DNA from: Ornithodoros turicata
Lineage: Eukaryota; Arthropoda; Arachnida; Ixodida; Argasidae
Reading direction: 5' to 3'
NCBI RefSeq assembly: GCF_037126465.1
Contig: NC_088206.1
Coordinates: 27,096,790 to 27,160,789, forward strand
DNA: 64,000 nt
The notes beneath the pieces were generated by a model. The model did not search any database, had not been told where the DNA came from, and saw only the letters and a program-made list of their open reading frames with translations. Shown here one piece after another: positions 11,188-22,094 of the stretch (the first letter of the stretch is position 1; every line of letters starts with the position of its first letter). Made by a program: the position numbers and the translations under genes.

Positions 11188-11455
11188 CTGCGAGTATGCC
11201 AATCATGCCATCAATGGGAAAAATGTAGACTTCTATGAATACAGTCTATATCCCATTTTTCTGACTTCTAGGATTTTAAAACAGGTCCGAATTATTGAGC
11301 AATCAAAAATTTTAGTCAAGGGTAGAAAATCACTTCTCTGAGAAAGCAACAAAATAGCAAAAGATGCTGCAAACACAGTCTCAAAAAAAGAAAAGTGAAC
11401 AACCACCCTGCGTCAAATTTTCCCAAGTACGGTATCTTCACTGAATTTCAAGGTA

Positions 11456-11956
11456 CAGTAAAACCTCGTTAAAACATGCCCGCATAAACCGCAGTTCCGC
11501 TTTAAAAGTACTTGGGCAGAGTCCCTGACGGGGGTGCCATTAAACCTAACGCATTCAATAACCGCTTATGCCGTAGGGTTTTTTCGTGTACTTGTCGGTG
11601 AATCTGTACTGTTTTTCACTTTTCACTTTGTCCTGTCGTACCCGCAACCATTTTGGTTGCGTACAGGTTAGAGAGACTGTGAGTCATGGTGTCAAGCACG
11701 TGGCCAGATACCTCAAGAGCATTCCGCCTCTCAAAGTGTGAGGTCGGGCGAGGTCATGCGGGAACTGCAAAAACGCAAGGCCCGCTATTAACTTCTTGCC
11801 TAAATTACCTCTCGAATAGTGTTTCCCCATCCATCAGCCGGCAGGTGGGTGCGTACGGTATGTGCGATTTTCAGCTATGCCGTAGTAGCACTTTGTACGT
11901 ATACTGTAGTACTTCCTTTGCGTCGCTGCCAGGTACGCTTTAACAGGGTTCTACTG
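11456..11956 (+). mobile_element. Tigger-like MITE (501 bp)
   Basis: It starts CAGTAAAACCTCGTTAAAAC and ends with the inverted GTTTTAACAGGGTTCTACTG-like sequence TTTAACAGGGTTCTACTGTG. The left side is preceded by TA. It has no transposase sequence. The interior includes the promoter-like but uninterpreted stretch around 11640. Confidence 0.7.
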
Positions 11957-13102
11957 TGATAAGCACGATCACAACTGCATCAATCATCAGGGTTGGCAGG
12001 AGACGAGAGGTTGGCAACACAGTGGAAGTGGCAAATATCAACATCACGATAGTCTCAACTGTTGTTGTATCCAAGTACAGATGCACATCCAATATGACAA
12101 CTACTGTGTCATGTTTTCATGGATAACATATCCCAATATCAACTGGCATTACATGTTTGAAGCAGAGCAGTCGAGCACGTGTGTGTGTAAGCTTCCTTTC
12201 CCTGCTGCGCCTGCATGACCACTGCCAAAGTTGCCCGAAATACGACACAGTCCAGAAAACCAAGTGAAGCTCAAGCTGAAATGCACACCAAACATCTAGC
12301 TGTTCTCCTAAGATAGTAGCCATCTTGGATTGGGCTGCACTTTGTGAACTACTGCAAACAGTGCAAGTTCCCGCATTCGAAGCAGCGGAGGTGCAGCCTT
12401 TGCACTCCACTTGGTCATTCAATTGGAAAAAGTGCCGCGGGAATGCAGCACAAGTTTACGAAAATGCTGCAACTTCTCAGACGTCTGTGCAACATTTCGT
12501 GCACCGTGGAGCAGACAATGTGAATAGGATAGCTGTCGGTTCTGGCAATGTTTTATCATTGATCTGGAGCATACTGGCAATCAATTTTGTTAAGATGGGC
12601 CTGTTTTCACTCCTCGAGTCAATTTATAGACAATCTCTCAGAAAATTGCGGTGCAGTGCAGACGTCCATGAGAAACTATCTGAGGCTTACACTTTTCTAT
12701 TCGATTGGGCTCAGTGTACTTTGCACAAGAGCAGCACCTGTCATGCACTTCGTTTGCACTCCTTTCCACTACCCCTTGCACTTTTTCACGAACTGAAGAC
12801 AGCTACGGTCTGCAAACAGAAAGATGCTGGCTGAATAGAGCTTTAGCCAGTTAGTTTTGTCAAAAAATAAATACAACTCTCGTCGCCGGCTGTACCATTC
12901 GTGTTTCACCGTACAGCAAAGTTTTCCTTTTACCGCATGCAACAACGCCACCCACTTTGCGCCTCAGGAAACGTACGAGTTAATTTTGCTGCGATTCCGG
13001 CACGATTTGTGAAGAGTTATTACGTGGTTAGCAGCATGCACACTACAGAGTTGGTAGGCCCCCAATTGTGGATCAGAAACTGGCTGACTGAAAAGTACTG
13101 AC
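11957..13102. other. intron sequence, nothing firmly recognised
   Basis: This is the intron between exons 30 and 31. It holds an open frame of 169 codons on the plus strand (12325-12834), but I recognise no domain in its product and give it no gene status. Confidence 0.5.
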
Positions 13103-13320
13103 CTCTTCCTGAATGTTTGGAGGCAACGCAGCTAGAAACTCTGGGTTCACTTCCGTGAAGCTGCTAGTGCCTTCAAGAGTGGCTGACGTGGTGGCCGCTG
13201 CCTGCTGGGCACGGTTACGCAACCTCTGCAGCCGTAACTGTTCCGCTATCACTTCCTGACGGATGTTCTCAGGTAACGCTGCCAAGAAGGATGGGTCCAC
13301 ACCTTCTGGAATTTCCATAT
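13103..13320 (-). CDS. HUWE1: HUWE1 exon 30 (UBM1 and most of UBM2)
   Basis: This 218-nt exon enters in phase 1 after TTGAATTTCAG and leaves in phase 0 at GAAGAG|gtcagt. It encodes MEIPEGVDPSFLAALPENIR with QEVIAEQLRLQ, an Arg/Ala/Thr linker, then TEVNPEFLAALPPNIQEE. The two motifs DPSFLAALPxxIRxEV and xPEFLAALPPxIQEE are UBM motifs (Pfam UBM), with the family signature Leu-Pro pair. They match human DPSFLAALPDDIRREV and SPEFLAALPPAIQEEV. Confidence 0.98.
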
Positions 13321-13625
13321 CTGAAATTCAAGATTAATGGGGAGTGGAACAAATTTCTTGAAACACAAACTTGCACCAAACATTGTAACAAAGAATACAA
13401 GCACATGCTACTTCACTTTCCCTTTAAAGATATGTGGCAGTAGATTGCAGTATCAGGGTGTTTTCTTCAGCTGCACTAGATTTTTTACAAAAGAAGCTAT
13501 GAGAGCGGCAGTGGCACCCTTTTTTTCAAGGTGGGTTGGGGGTTTTCGGGCAAAAGTGAGATACATAGAGATACAATCCTCCTTACATTCCTTACAATCC
13601 TTAAATAAGCAAGTGTGTTGAAATA
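13321..13625. other. intron sequence, nothing recognised
   Basis: No exon or repeat end is recognised in this 305-bp stretch upstream of exon 30. It includes the polypyrimidine tract and acceptor of exon 30. Confidence 0.5.
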
Positions 13626-14491
13626 CACTGCAATCCTGTTAATTCAAAATCTCTCGATTTGAATTCCCGAATAATTCAAGCTGACGCTCATGTCTTGGCA
13701 AAGCCATGTGAATTTCAATGGGGGAAAACACCCCGTAATTCGAACATATAAACTTGCGCACTGGTTTATTCGAAAAAGATTGCAGGGCCGCACCCGACCT
13801 TCGACTACGCCCATCAGCTCGGAAGCATCGGGCACGCTGCTGCCATGTCAGGGACTTATTACTTATAAGTAAATTTCTCATAAATTTCTCTGATGCATAA
13901 AAGCAATACTTCTGCCAGAGGAAATGGGAGTAACAAACGAATCCCCATAATGGTGCACGCAAATGCAACCGGTGCATGCAACCGGCAATGCAACCGGCAA
14001 ATGCAACCAATGCATGCCAGTTGCTTGCTTGCTTTGTCGTCGACAAAGCAAGCAAACCTCGCTGTTTTGAGGGTATCGAGGCCCTTCCTGTTGACTACAT
14101 TGCCAAGAAAAAGGCAGCAATTTGATATTTTCTCGAATCGGGTTGGCAATACATATTCGCATTCGCAGGGTTTGCGATTGGGTTGAGCTCAACATCCCAA
14201 ACGACGTTATTAGAGTCGCGGCTGAAGAAACGAACGCAAGCTGGTATGAGATTATTTTGATGCTTGTTTGTAAATGAATGTTCTAGAAAGAAACAACCTC
14301 TCATATTTCCGCCATCGCATGACAGCGAACGTGCGGCTCGGGGTAGCAAGCCAGGACGCGTCTCCGACACAGCTAGCATGCGCTGCCAATGCATCAAGCG
14401 CTCATTTAGAGCGTCTCCCTTCAGTTCGAACTCCACATTATTCGAACAAATCTTTGGCCCCCGTAGAGTTCGAATTAATGAGATTGCACTG
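13626..14491 (+). mobile_element. Tigger-like MITE, TGCAATCCTGTTAATTC family, copy 1
   Basis: The left end is CACTGCAATCCTGTTAATTC and the right end GAATTAATGAGATTGCACTG, with TA on both sides (13624-13625 and 14492-14493). A second copy at 31108-32029 shares internal blocks such as GGGGGAAAACACC, GGACTTATTACTTATAAGT-like sequence and GAGTCGCGGCTGAAGAAACG. A tail fragment lies at 47150-47820. No transposase remains. Confidence 0.82.
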
Positions 14492-15002
14492 TATCAATCG
14501 CTGAACTTTGGTATAGAAATTAGCCAAAACTGCGCACATCAGAAGTGTAGGGAGGACAGCATTCTTTCCACGTCAGAGCGTCACATGCTTCAAAGCAATG
14601 AAGATGATCGGAGCAGGAGCTGATCTGCTGGCCAGGTCAATTGTTTTGTGGCTCAGATAAGCTTCTAGCAGCAAAGGCCATGTGCCTCTGAGTCAAGCAG
14701 TTTGTGGTTTGGCTCATTTGCACAGCAAGATTCGGAGATGGATATTTAAACGTGCATGCTCAGTTCAGGATTTTTAAACAATAGAATGGCTTTCAACGAG
14801 GGCTGTCTCGCATTCTGCTATCTCACTTTTGGCTAAAAACTCCCTAATTAAAGAGCTAATTAATTTTAGGTAATTAAATATCCAGTAACTACATACTATT
14901 CTCTTTGCGAGAGAGAAAACACAATACATATCAATTTGATTCAGCGCTCATTCGATTCAGCATACTTTTGTTGCTCATCTACTGTGGAAGTTTTTCGTTT
15001 TT
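14492..15002. other. intron sequence, nothing recognised
   Basis: AT-rich intron between the MITE and the SINE. I see no gene or repeat end. Confidence 0.5.
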
Positions 15003-15175
15003 TCTTTATATTTTTTTAATTCCGTGTTAGCGCCGCGAAGCAACTGTGGCTACGAGCGGCGTACAGACGTGGACAGATGGAGAGAGTCTGGAAGGTCTTC
15101 GGAAAACCCAAGGAAAACCTCAGACAGCACAGCCGGTGACAGGATTCGAACCCGTGTCACCTTCCAGTCTCAGCG
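15003..15175 (-). mobile_element. tRNA-derived SINE, truncated copy
   Basis: The body includes GTTAGCGCCGCGAAGCAACT, GTCTTCGGAAAACCCAAGGA and CTCAGACAGCACAGCCGGTG. On the minus strand it carries an RNA polymerase III B box, GGGTTCGAATCC (around 15140-15155). The A-rich tail is the T tract at about 15000 on the plus strand. Compared with the full copies it lacks a central block and the A-box head. Confidence 0.8.
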
Positions 15176-15850
15176 TGGAATACTATGGAAGTGATCCCAA
15201 TGCTGTAAACGTGGCCCACCGGAGAAAGTTGTCCGAGTACGTCTCGTCGAAGCACCGTCCTTTTTGGTGGGTCTTTATCATGAGCATGCGAAAGGAACTC
15301 TGTTCTTGTTCTCGTTACAATGCAGAACAGTCGTTTGCACTCAGCACTGATATGCGGTATTATAAGAATATCCAGCATCAGGTCTGCCACCCTTCTGAAC
15401 TTCAACCTTTCGTCAGGGCCTTTGATCCTCTTCTGCCTTCCTTTCTGCCTCCGTAGCAATTTCTCTGGTAATCGCTGTTGCCTCCATCCATCCGCATCTG
15501 TAGCGCTTGGGGAACATCTTCAGCCTAGCTGTCATCGGCTTCGACCGATTAGAAGGCTAGTAAGTCGCTGTGACAGCTCCTTCGCACGTTTAAATTTGGT
15601 CACACGCCGGTGCGTCTCGTACACCTTTTCTCGCACATCCGTTTTCTCGTGACACACGTGACCCCCATAGACTGTGAAGTAGTTGCCTACTCCGCGCTTT
15701 CGCGCAGCTTTCGCGTAAGTGCAGCAAATACACCCTCTGCGGCACAGGATGGTGCAGCACCTTGTGATTGGCGCAGTTTGGTGCAGCACTTCCATCACTG
15801 CCTAAAGGTCACGGATGAGCTGCGACACTCTTAAAATGAGTGCAATGCTT
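15176..15850 (-). pseudogene. hAT transposase remnant (dimerisation region)
   Basis: On the minus strand, at about 15240-15440, one frame reads LDILIIPHISAECKRLFCIV and TRTRTEFLSHAHDKDPP. The pattern IPHxSAECxRxFxIV...RT is the C-terminal hAT dimerisation region (hATC). No N-terminal or catalytic part is found nearby, so this is a fragment of a dead element. Confidence 0.6.
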
Positions 15851-17044
15851 TTTGTCAAAAAAAAGTGTCTACGCTGAGTTGCTTTTTATGCAAGTTTCGA
15901 TGGCCACGGATTTTTGAGCACGTTAGCCATTTGGTAGCACAGTTTTACCTTGTAGCACACAATGTTATTGACTACTTAGGAAGCTTTTTCTTTCTACAAT
16001 TGCATTATGTATAACAAACCTAATAAAGGCAATTTTTACCTATGTTACATGATTCTTGAGATTTTATACCAGAATCCACCAAGATTTGGTGTTAGTTTTT
16101 CACCTGATTTTTATTCCAAATTTTGCAGAAGATATTTCATGCAAACCTCGTACCCTATTCTATTCATAATACACAGTCATTATCGTATATTTAAAAGTCG
16201 TTTAAAATTTACATATCATTTATATTATATTTAACAGAGTTACTCAGCAAGTGACTGACCATGGTTGAAAAGACGCTGGCACGTTTCAACGCAGCAAAGA
16301 ATCAATGTTCGATAATGTTCAGCATTAGTGAGAGTATTGCTCGTCCTTGGCATTGTTAGCAAGCACGAAATTGAAGCCACATAAGCGGAGCAACTAATGG
16401 ATTGTAACGCTGGGACGCTACACTCATGTGTAGCATTTCTAATCATGAAAGGATTTCAAGTTGGATTTCATTGGACACGCCCCACGGTTTTTCTTGTTCC
16501 TTGTTTCCTAGTGATGACAAATAAACTTCTGTGGAGGACAAAGGAAGTGGTAATTTTCCATGTCCTGGTGCAAAAATTCTTCTACATAACACACAGGTTC
16601 ACATAAGAACTGGACAAAGGAGGTACAATGCAATCCTGCTATTTCACACACAATGGGCGCAGAAGACTTGTTTGAATGAAGCGAAGTTCGGGCTAAAGGG
16701 AATCATTCTGAATGAGAGCCAGATGCACTAGCAGTGCACACTTGCTGTGTCAGATACGCGTCATGGCTCACTAGGCCTTGCCGCACGCTTGTAGCCTGGC
16801 AATACAGGAAATACATAAGAGGCTCATTCATATTCCAAAATATTGATTTACAGGCAAACATCAGAACATCTTGAGGCAGAAAATAATCTGCTATACACAC
16901 TACCGCTTCTTCAGACGTGACTATCAACGTTGTTTGCGATGCTGAATATCACACTTGTATATTGTATATTCAGTGTTGCAATAAATTTGTGAGTCAACCA
17001 TGCGCTTTACAAATAGAAAGGAAATAAGAATCATTGCTTACTAC
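15851..17044. other. intron sequence, nothing recognised
   Basis: This is the rest of the intron between exons 29 and 30. It is AT-rich, with no exon, repeat end or RNA gene that I can name. Confidence 0.5.
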
Positions 17045-17109
17045 CTCCCAAGATACTTGAGAAGTCATTTGCTCCTGCAGACGGCCCAGGGGCTGCTGGC
17101 CCACTTTCC
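17045..17109 (-). CDS. HUWE1: HUWE1 exon 29 (disordered region)
   Basis: This 65-nt exon (acceptor CTTCGATCAG, donor CTTGGGAG|gtagta) enters in phase 2 and leaves in phase 1. It encodes ESGPAAPGPSAGANDFSSIL, a Pro/Ala/Ser-rich linker just before the UBM array. There is no domain. The support is the splice sites and a frame that joins exons 28 and 30 without a stop. Confidence 0.85.
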
Positions 17110-17164
17110 CTGATCGAAGCAAAACATCAACAGCTGGACATAATCAAGCGAGAACAACCCTTAC

Positions 17165-17225
17165 CTTTCCTCTGGTTGGGGTGTAGACAAAGATTCAACC
17201 AGAGGCCTCTCAGTAACAGTTTCAC
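17165..17225 (-). CDS. HUWE1: HUWE1 exon 28 (disordered region)
   Basis: This 61-nt exon (acceptor GATCCCTGCAG, donor GAGGAAAG|gtaagg) enters in phase 1 and leaves in phase 2. It encodes ETVTERPLVESLSTPQPEE, a low-complexity acidic Ser/Thr/Pro linker. Only 55 bp of intron separate it from exon 29. It follows the GC donor of exon 27, and the frame supports that junction. Confidence 0.85.
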
Positions 17226-17521
17226 CTGCAGGGATCCCATATGAAAGCACTATAGCAACTGTCGCATGAAGCAGAAAACATTCTACAAGTTGTTTTGTTA
17301 AACGGTCCATTTTTCAGTGCTAATAATAATCAGCTCCCATAGAAGCACAGCTGGCCCACTTTCCATATAACATTATATCCGCCTAACACCATTTCACACA
17401 TCCTCTGCACAGGACTGAGGTGTTCTTATTACCGCAGTATGATCCCCCGTTTCTAGTCACAACCCAGCTTTCTCTGACACAAGCACGGCAAGTAATGCAC
17501 ACCAACTGCACTACAACTTGC

Positions 17522-17700
17522 CTGCAGGTGTGGCTGGATCTGCATTTGCCTGTTCTGCATCCTCTGATCTTCTTTGAGCTGGTTCTGAAGTGTCCATAGG
17601 GCAGGAAAGGGAGCTCAAGATAGAAGATGGTAAGGAACTTGACTGCTGTAAAGCGGTGGTGACAGCAGACAGGGCAGTGCTCCCTAAGCCTTCCAGCCAG
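17522..17700 (-). CDS. HUWE1: HUWE1 exon 27 (disordered region, GC donor)
   Basis: This 179-nt exon (acceptor TTATTTCAG) encodes WLEGLGSTALSAVTTALQQS, then a Ser-rich stretch with LSCPMDTSEPAQRRSEDAE. The piece PMDTSEPA recalls GSPMDTS of the human linker. The donor reads CCTGCAG|gcaagt, a GC donor with an otherwise ideal consensus. A GT donor two bases further on would break the frame with exon 28. It enters in phase 2 and leaves in phase 1. Confidence 0.88.
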
Positions 17701-17825
17701 CTGAAATAAGTTTTCTCATGTAGCCACGAGTCTTGTTTCCTCTGAGACACACGAGCAGGTCAACCCATTCTGACTCAACAGATGGTTATGCACATTCAAA
17801 TGGAGCTACTTGACACATAATACAA

Positions 17826-18755
17826 TAGAGTCGAGTGTGTTTATTGATGGGAACGCGAAATCTGATCGTTATATCAGAGTATCGTTAAAAACGAGCTTTC
17901 GAGAAATTGCCGCTCGGGTTCGCGTAAACGAAGTAGATCGCCACAAGTAGGACGCTGCTGAACATGGGCGTTCGTTGTGAGCACAAAAGCATTTTATCTA
18001 GCTCTAAACTGGCGCAGCTGTGTGTCCAAAGCTTTTGATAACATAACCGCCGATATCATGTGAGGCGCCGCACCTTTTGAGATCGACGACCTCGTCCATT
18101 GCTCGTCATCTAATGCCGTAGTCATCACTGCTCTCAAAACCGCCAACGCGTGTTTGGGTGGTGACACGCAACTGTCTGCCAATACACGTTTTCGAAGCCG
18201 CGGTACTTCACAACGAGGTTTTGCCCCAGTACGAAACCCGTAGAGCGTATGCAACTTCGGGTCGAACCACGCGTCTTTCCTCGTCAAAAAGCATCTCGAA
18301 ACCGTGGACGCCATCGTAGCAAGCACACAGCAAAACAAGAGAAAAGCTCGAAGACGAGAGAAGATGTGGAGAGGGAACAACGTTCTCTACTTCGCGCGTC
18401 TCCCTTCCGCCCTTTCAAAGTCGCGTGCCTTGCGTTGTACGCATCTAGTCCCCGGCAGTCATGCGCGGATAAAACTGCGTTCTCACTTTAGAGCGCACGG
18501 AGGTGAAGGCTCTTGAAAATGCCAATGTAATTTGTTTTCAGTGAAATGGTGCAGTCTTGCTTTCTAGTTTTCACGCGTTTTACCGGTTGCCGGGAGAATT
18601 CTGATTACTATATGTGAGCAAGCGCTTTCGCGGCGATCGTTATATCGATGTTTTGTTTACATGTGGTTCAATGGGAGAGCTGACAGGAACGAGCAATTCA
18701 ATCGCAATATCGGAGTTATCGTTCTATCGAAGATCGTAATAAACGGGCTTGACTG
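17826..18755 (+). mobile_element. MITE, TACAGTCGAGCCC family, near-complete copy
   Basis: The left end TAGAGTCGAGTGTGTTTATT is a diverged form of the ends at 1963 and 181. The right end AATAAACGGGCTTGACTG is its inverted partner, followed by TA. Internal blocks GGGAACGCGAAATCTGATCG and TTTTATCTAGCTCTAAACTG are shared with the other copies. No protein domain is recognised in its open frames. Confidence 0.72.
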
Positions 18756-19669
18756 TACTGCTTGCCTGACACTTGCTTGTCACCATTGTCACCATTCATA
18801 GCTTTCAAATTTATTGTTGCACATTAGTTTGACTGCTTAAATTGTCAGCATGTGCTTGCCACATGAGTGCCACATGTTTGTCATTTCGTTCATTTGGTTT
18901 CCTTTTCGCCATGGTACCATGCAAGCGAGTGTCAAGTGTCATTACATTGCATTATCAGCTCTTGGTAGCGTCTGATAGCCAGAGTGTCTGAATCATTATG
19001 AAGATGGCACAGCCCAATCAATGCAGGACGTTGACACAGCAGACATTCACCATGATGTTTTTGACGTCTCCAACTGATTGAGGTTTCATGATTTCTTTAT
19101 TTATTGAGCGGTTATTCTGTGCAATCGGGGGTTCCGTTTAAAAGTATGTTTGCTGAAATGAATACACTACACTGAAAATCTTGAAAATTTGCTGACATTT
19201 GCTTTTCTCTCAGTTTTTGTGTGTGGGTGAATTAGGGATTACTACAAGTTTTCTTCCATTCAGGCCAGACTATCCTTAACAGCAATTTTCTGCATATTGC
19301 CAGACACCATATTATCTCTCGGCCTGTGGCAGACACTGTTATCAATGCTCCTTTGCTTGTGCGCCTGATATCACCTAACTGTCCATCCGGCTGACTCTAG
19401 AAAAAAAAAAAGAATTATGTTAACCAGATATCAGTTACACCCCATTTGAGCACTGGTTGTTGCTTTCCTTGCTTCAGTCTTCCTTGCTGGGGACTTGCAG
19501 ACTACTGGCAAGCATCTCGTTGTTTACTGCTTTCTTTGCTCATTATTTTGGGAGCACAAGTTGCTCATTACAACAGTATTCACTTTCCTCGTCGTTGTCT
19601 CTATGTGTGACATGAGGAAAGTGTCTTTTGCTGCGTTCGTGACCATAACAGTTTGAACATACCACTGAC
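18756..19669. other. intron sequence, nothing recognised
   Basis: This is the rest of the intron between exons 26 and 27. I see no exon, transposon end or RNA gene. Confidence 0.5.
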
Positions 19670-19709
19670 CTGATAGGTGGCGTTGAGGTCAAAGGTGGAA
19701 GCCGCACTG
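19670..19709 (-). CDS. HUWE1: HUWE1 exon 26 (40-nt microexon)
   Basis: The acceptor TATTTTTTGTCAG and the donor TATCAG|gtcagt are both close to consensus. The exon is only 40 nt long. It enters in phase 1 and leaves in phase 2, encoding AVRLPPLTSTPPI. Joined to exon 25 (phase 1 end) and exon 27 (phase 2 start) the frame stays open, whereas skipping it would shift the frame. I infer it from sequence alone. Confidence 0.78.
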
Positions 19710-19766
19710 CTGACAAAAAATAAGTATTTAATACATCAACCACAACTACAAGCCAACATTTTTCAC

Positions 19767-19877
19767 CTTGAGGGGTAGAAGTCATAGAGAGAGCAGGCCC
19801 AAGCACCCGTTCTACGATGGATGCTGCCAATCGTTCAGTTCCTGCTAGTGACGGCTCTGTTGATGTAGGTGGAGCAG
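19767..19877 (-). CDS. HUWE1: HUWE1 exon 25 (disordered region)
   Basis: This 111-nt exon (acceptor CCTGCTGCAG, donor CCTCAAG|gtgaaa) enters and leaves in phase 1. It encodes APPTSTEPSLAGTERLAASI and VERVLGPALSMTSTPQ. It is Ser/Thr/Pro-rich with one helix-like segment. The 57-bp intron to exon 26 is short. Support comes from phase agreement; the protein itself is not conserved enough for a family match. Confidence 0.75.
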
Positions 19878-19937
19878 CTGCAGCAGGACATTGAACATGA
19901 TCTGTGTGTACATGATTGTCCACTTACACGAACTTAC

Positions 19938-20070
19938 ATGTATCAGCAGCAGTTGTCGTCCAGGCTGTGCCACCCACAGAAGTGACTGCAGATGTAGGCG
20001 TTGATGTAACAGCCGTTGATGTCGGGGTAGATGTCGTAGCTGCCATGCTACAGTCTGGGATGAGACCCAC
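19938..20070 (-). CDS. HUWE1: HUWE1 exon 24 (Thr/Ser-rich)
   Basis: This 133-nt exon runs from the acceptor ATGTGTGTAG to the donor GATACAT|gtaagt. It enters in phase 0 and leaves in phase 1. It encodes VGLIPDCSMAATTSTPTSTA and VTSTPTSAVTSVGG, a Thr/Ser-rich linker with a repeated TSTPTS. Two downstream AGs are possible acceptors, but only this one keeps phase 0 with exon 23 in the Thr/Ser frame. A longer open frame on the same strand is a shadow. Confidence 0.65.
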
Positions 20071-20157
20071 CTACACACATTGTGGTACAACTTCAACATC
20101 GCATTGGTACAGCTGCAACATCTCAACCATCAATTCTGATTCAGTTTGTCTTAATGT

Positions 20158-20916
20158 TAGGGGTGTGCGAATATTCGAAATATTCGATATTCGCACCGAA
20201 TAACGGTACCGCGCTATTCGTATTCGAGCCGAATAACATTTCATCGAACACTCGAATATATTCGAAATTCCGCAAGCTGGCTTCAACTCATGCCTCTGAG
20301 CGTTTGGCGAAGCCTACTTTACAATTGTGCGCCTCAAATATATCCTGCAAGGTTGCTTCACCTCATGCCTCTACATGTTAGGTGAAGCTTACTTTACAGA
20401 TTTGCGCGTAAGGATTTGACGATATCCTGCAAGTTGGCTTCGCCTCATGTCTCTGAGCATCAGGCGAAGCCTAGTTTACACTTCTGTCAGTGCCACGGGG
20501 TTGCAGGCATGGTTTAAAAGTGCGACTTGAGGGATCACTGAAAAATGCCACTTTTGAGAAATATTTTAGCAAATGTTGGCAGGAATGTTGAAGTTAGTTT
20601 AATTATTTTTAGCTTTGGCTGGACCAGCTATGACGCCATAGAAAGAGGGATTTAATCACACAGCCAGCTACGTTATGTCTGGAATTACAATTTTCAGAAC
20701 AATTCTAGCACAAATGTATTCATCAATGAAATGTGTATACAATTTGCAGTCAGCCTCACAAACTACAACTGAGCACCAGGTTTCAATGCAAGCTTTTGCT
20801 TACTATTCAGCAATAAGCACACATTTTTGTGTGGTATTCGACATTATTCGATTCGCTACTATTTGAAGATTTTACTATTCGATTCGAACCCAAAAATCAT
20901 TATTGGCACAGCCCTA
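20158..20916 (+). mobile_element. hAT MITE with three internal tandem units
   Basis: It begins TAGGGGTGTGCGAATATTCG and ends GGCACAGCCCTA. The flanks CTTAATGT and CCTAATAT match at six of eight positions, so the target duplication is decayed. Between 20270 and 20485 a unit of about 75-80 bp is repeated three times; each unit has TTCACCTCATGCCTC-like sequence and then AGGCGAAGCCTACTTTACA-like sequence, which can pair into a hairpin. Confidence 0.8.
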
Positions 20917-20930
20917 CCTAATATCCTATA

Positions 20931-21893
20931 CAGTAGACTCTCGTTAATTCGAACCCGAGGGGGCCGGGATATTTGTTCGAATAAAGCAGAGTTCGAACTA
21001 ACGGGACACGCTCTCCTGGAAGGGGGCTTGGGTGCAGGGAGCGTGTGCAGACACGCTGCGACGCACTCGGTCGTGCTATACGTTCGCGGTACCGGTGTCA
21101 CTTTAGGATACATTTATATTGGCGTCATTCAAATTGTTACCGCTGCCAAACTCCACCACCACCGTCGTTATGCTCCTGATGCCCAACTGATGTTATGGCA
21201 GAGAAAACTGCCAGGGCGTCATGGCCGTTACGACTTTGAAGGAAATACAGGACTTGTATGTTTGCAAAAATTCACTTACAGAAATTATGAAGCAAATTAG
21301 GGTTGAAAGCAGTCAGTAATTCGTTCTTACAACCGTTTCGTGGAGCGGGACTGTTACCACCGCTTTCCATTCGGACACAAGTTTAAGCACGGCATCTGCA
21401 TTTTACTCAGAAGAAAAACAGAGCGCCGCTATATCCAGCGCCAATGCTACATCAGATGCACTTCGCAAAGGCACTGGTTCGCGGCTTGGGTCGTCCGAAT
21501 CTTCGTCACTACACTCCGCACAGTCCTCTGGTCTAGCTCGGTTGGTGCACGCGGCATCAATGATGTCCGCGTCAGTCAAGAGCCCAGTCTTAATGCCATC
21601 GTCTCTGCTGGCATGGTGCCAGTTAGGGAAATTACAGTGAACAGGTTGTAGAAAGATTTACACAGAGAGTAAGAGGGAGATAACCAGGGAGATATGGAGC
21701 GCTGTGACACGTTCTGGTGACACGTCTGGCGCGAGCGCCGTTGGATCGAATTATGCAATGTATACGCTCGACCGTTCGAATTACCAGGAGTTTCTCCCCA
21801 TTGAAATACACGTGGCTTGGACGGGACCTGGATGAGAGTTTGAATTATCTGGAGGTTCGAATTAAGCGATTTCGAATTAACAAGATTCTACTG
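20931..21893 (+). mobile_element. Tigger-like MITE (963 bp), TA duplication
   Basis: The ends are CAGTAGACTCTCGTTAATTC and GAATTAACAAGATTCTACTG, with TA on each side. It lies only 14 bp from the hAT MITE. Several open frames exist, but none has a transposase domain that I recognise. Confidence 0.8.
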
Positions 21894-22094
21894 TACAACC
21901 TTTGTTTCTGCCCAAAGCAAAACCAGCTAACGAACATTTGTGTGCATCACCCGATTCTGGACATCCTGCACACAGAACAGTGTGAATTTATAGTTAAACC
22001 CATCCAATATCTACCCAACTGTCCCACTGACATATCCTGACGAATGTTAGAACACATTCTTGATGTGGATTGGTACATTGTCTGGGTCTTGCAA

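Noticed and set aside
12325..12834. 169-codon open frame on the plus strand
   Set aside because: No domain, no codon or splice signal that I can support, and no repeat in the window. I treat it as a chance frame in an intron.
15046..15456. 136-codon plus frame with a Pro/Ser-rich product
   Set aside because: It spans the antisense side of a SINE and a hAT remnant, so it is not a gene.
17994..18380. 128-codon minus frame inside a MITE
   Set aside because: It lies wholly within the TACAGTCGAGCCC MITE and has no domain; the corresponding frame in the copy at 1963 is not conserved.
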